From contig JANNOI010000039.1 in NCBI GenBank assembly GCA_031398975.1, forward strand, positions 1 to 14,178: 14,178 nucleotides of DNA, written 5' to 3'. Shown piece by piece: positions 14,054 to 14,178 of the stretch. Origin of the DNA: JAKFWI01 sp031398975. Its GTDB lineage: Bacteria > Pseudomonadota > Alphaproteobacteria > Caulobacterales > Aquidulcibacteraceae. A program made the position numbers and the translations under genes. The first letter of the stretch is position 1, and the number at the start of each line of letters is the position of its first letter. Under the pieces are notes generated by a model. The model made no database searches. It was not told the origin of the DNA and was given only the letters and a program-made list of their open reading frames with translations.

Positions 14054-14178
14054 TGTCGTTTCCGAGTCCGTTGTTCAGCGTTTGAGCGCGAGCGCGTCGG
14101 CTGGTGATTTGCCGGCGAGGCTAGCATGGGGCCGTTTGCGATTGTAGCGGTCGATGAAGGCCGGGAGGGCGGCGTTGC
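14054..14178 (-). mobile_element. End of an IS481-type insertion sequence (partial)
   Basis: The element begins near TGTCG at 14054 and runs off the right edge. The bases just outside are TCTAGC (14048-14053), matching the NCTAGN target known for IS481. The transposase stop is 21 bases inside. The other end and the second copy of the target are outside the window, so the boundary is inferred. Confidence 0.5.
14075..14178 (-). CDS. IS481/IS3-type transposase, C-terminal fragment (cut by window edge)
   Basis: The minus strand encodes FIDRYNRKRPHASLAGKSP and then ADALALKR before a TGA at 14077-14075. The YN-x3-RPHASL-x-G-x-SP pattern is the standard tail of the DDE integrase-core transposases of the IS481 and IS3 families. 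IS481 is preferred because of the CTAG target and the TGT end next to it. Only about 34 codons are in the window. Confidence 0.75.
   Translation of the reverse strand, partial: NAALPAFIDRYNRKRPHASLAGKSPADALALKR

Overview
The window reads as chromosomal DNA from a GC-rich alphaproteobacterium, most likely an aquatic, oligotrophic type (Caulobacterales/Hyphomonadaceae, Parvularculales or Sphingomonadales; the order cannot be settled from this sequence). Reasons: two large TonB-dependent receptors of the 'VTAQRR-x-E-x-LQ-x-VPVAV' class, a perfect TTAA-N7-TTAA CtrA-type box, a TPR-sulfotransferase next to a TonB receptor, and short palindromic intergenic repeats of a style common in this class.

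Layout. 1-126: 5' end of an IS5-type element, cut by the window edge and pointing left. 146-772 (-): TetR-type repressor, divergent from 1104-3380 (+), a TonB-dependent receptor. This is followed by a likely terminator hairpin, a dienelactone-hydrolase-like enzyme (3502-4191) and a small NTF2/SnoaL-like protein (4220-4522), the last two forming a tight pair. 4523-5325: about 800 bp without an intact gene, holding a REP-like hairpin, a possible IS3-type transposase tail and several further inverted repeats, bounded by tRNA-Lys(CTT) at 5326-5401 (-). 5597-5971: a stand-alone histidine phosphotransfer (Hpt) protein behind a perfect CtrA-type box. 6042-6503: Nudix hydrolase. 6555-7373 (-): a TIR-domain protein with one predicted membrane helix, convergent with the Nudix gene across a G-quadruplex-capable tract. 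7979-9259 (+): exported protein with a peptidoglycan-binding-like segment and a GH46/lysozyme-superfamily-like region. 9340-11361: TPR-sulfotransferase. 11497-13860: second TonB-dependent receptor. 13861-14053: three consecutive palindromes. 14054-14178: tail of a left-pointing IS481-type element that appears to sit in a CTAG target.

How the parts may work together. Two outer-membrane uptake modules bracket the window. The first pairs a receptor with a divergent repressor and two small cytoplasmic proteins, which suggests substrate-induced uptake and processing of a small organic ligand. The second pairs a receptor with a TPR-sulfotransferase, a pairing whose logic is unclear. Between them lies a cell-cycle/envelope/signalling set: Hpt, Nudix, TIR and a wall-active-like exported protein. 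The most unusual items are the TIR protein, with Asp where the NADase catalytic Glu normally sits and a Nudix gene as convergent neighbour; the CtrA-type box before the solo Hpt; the hairpin over the second receptor's ribosome binding site; and the IS481-type insertion at the foot of an intergenic palindrome. No CRISPR array, rRNA, complete IS or recognised defence operon was seen.
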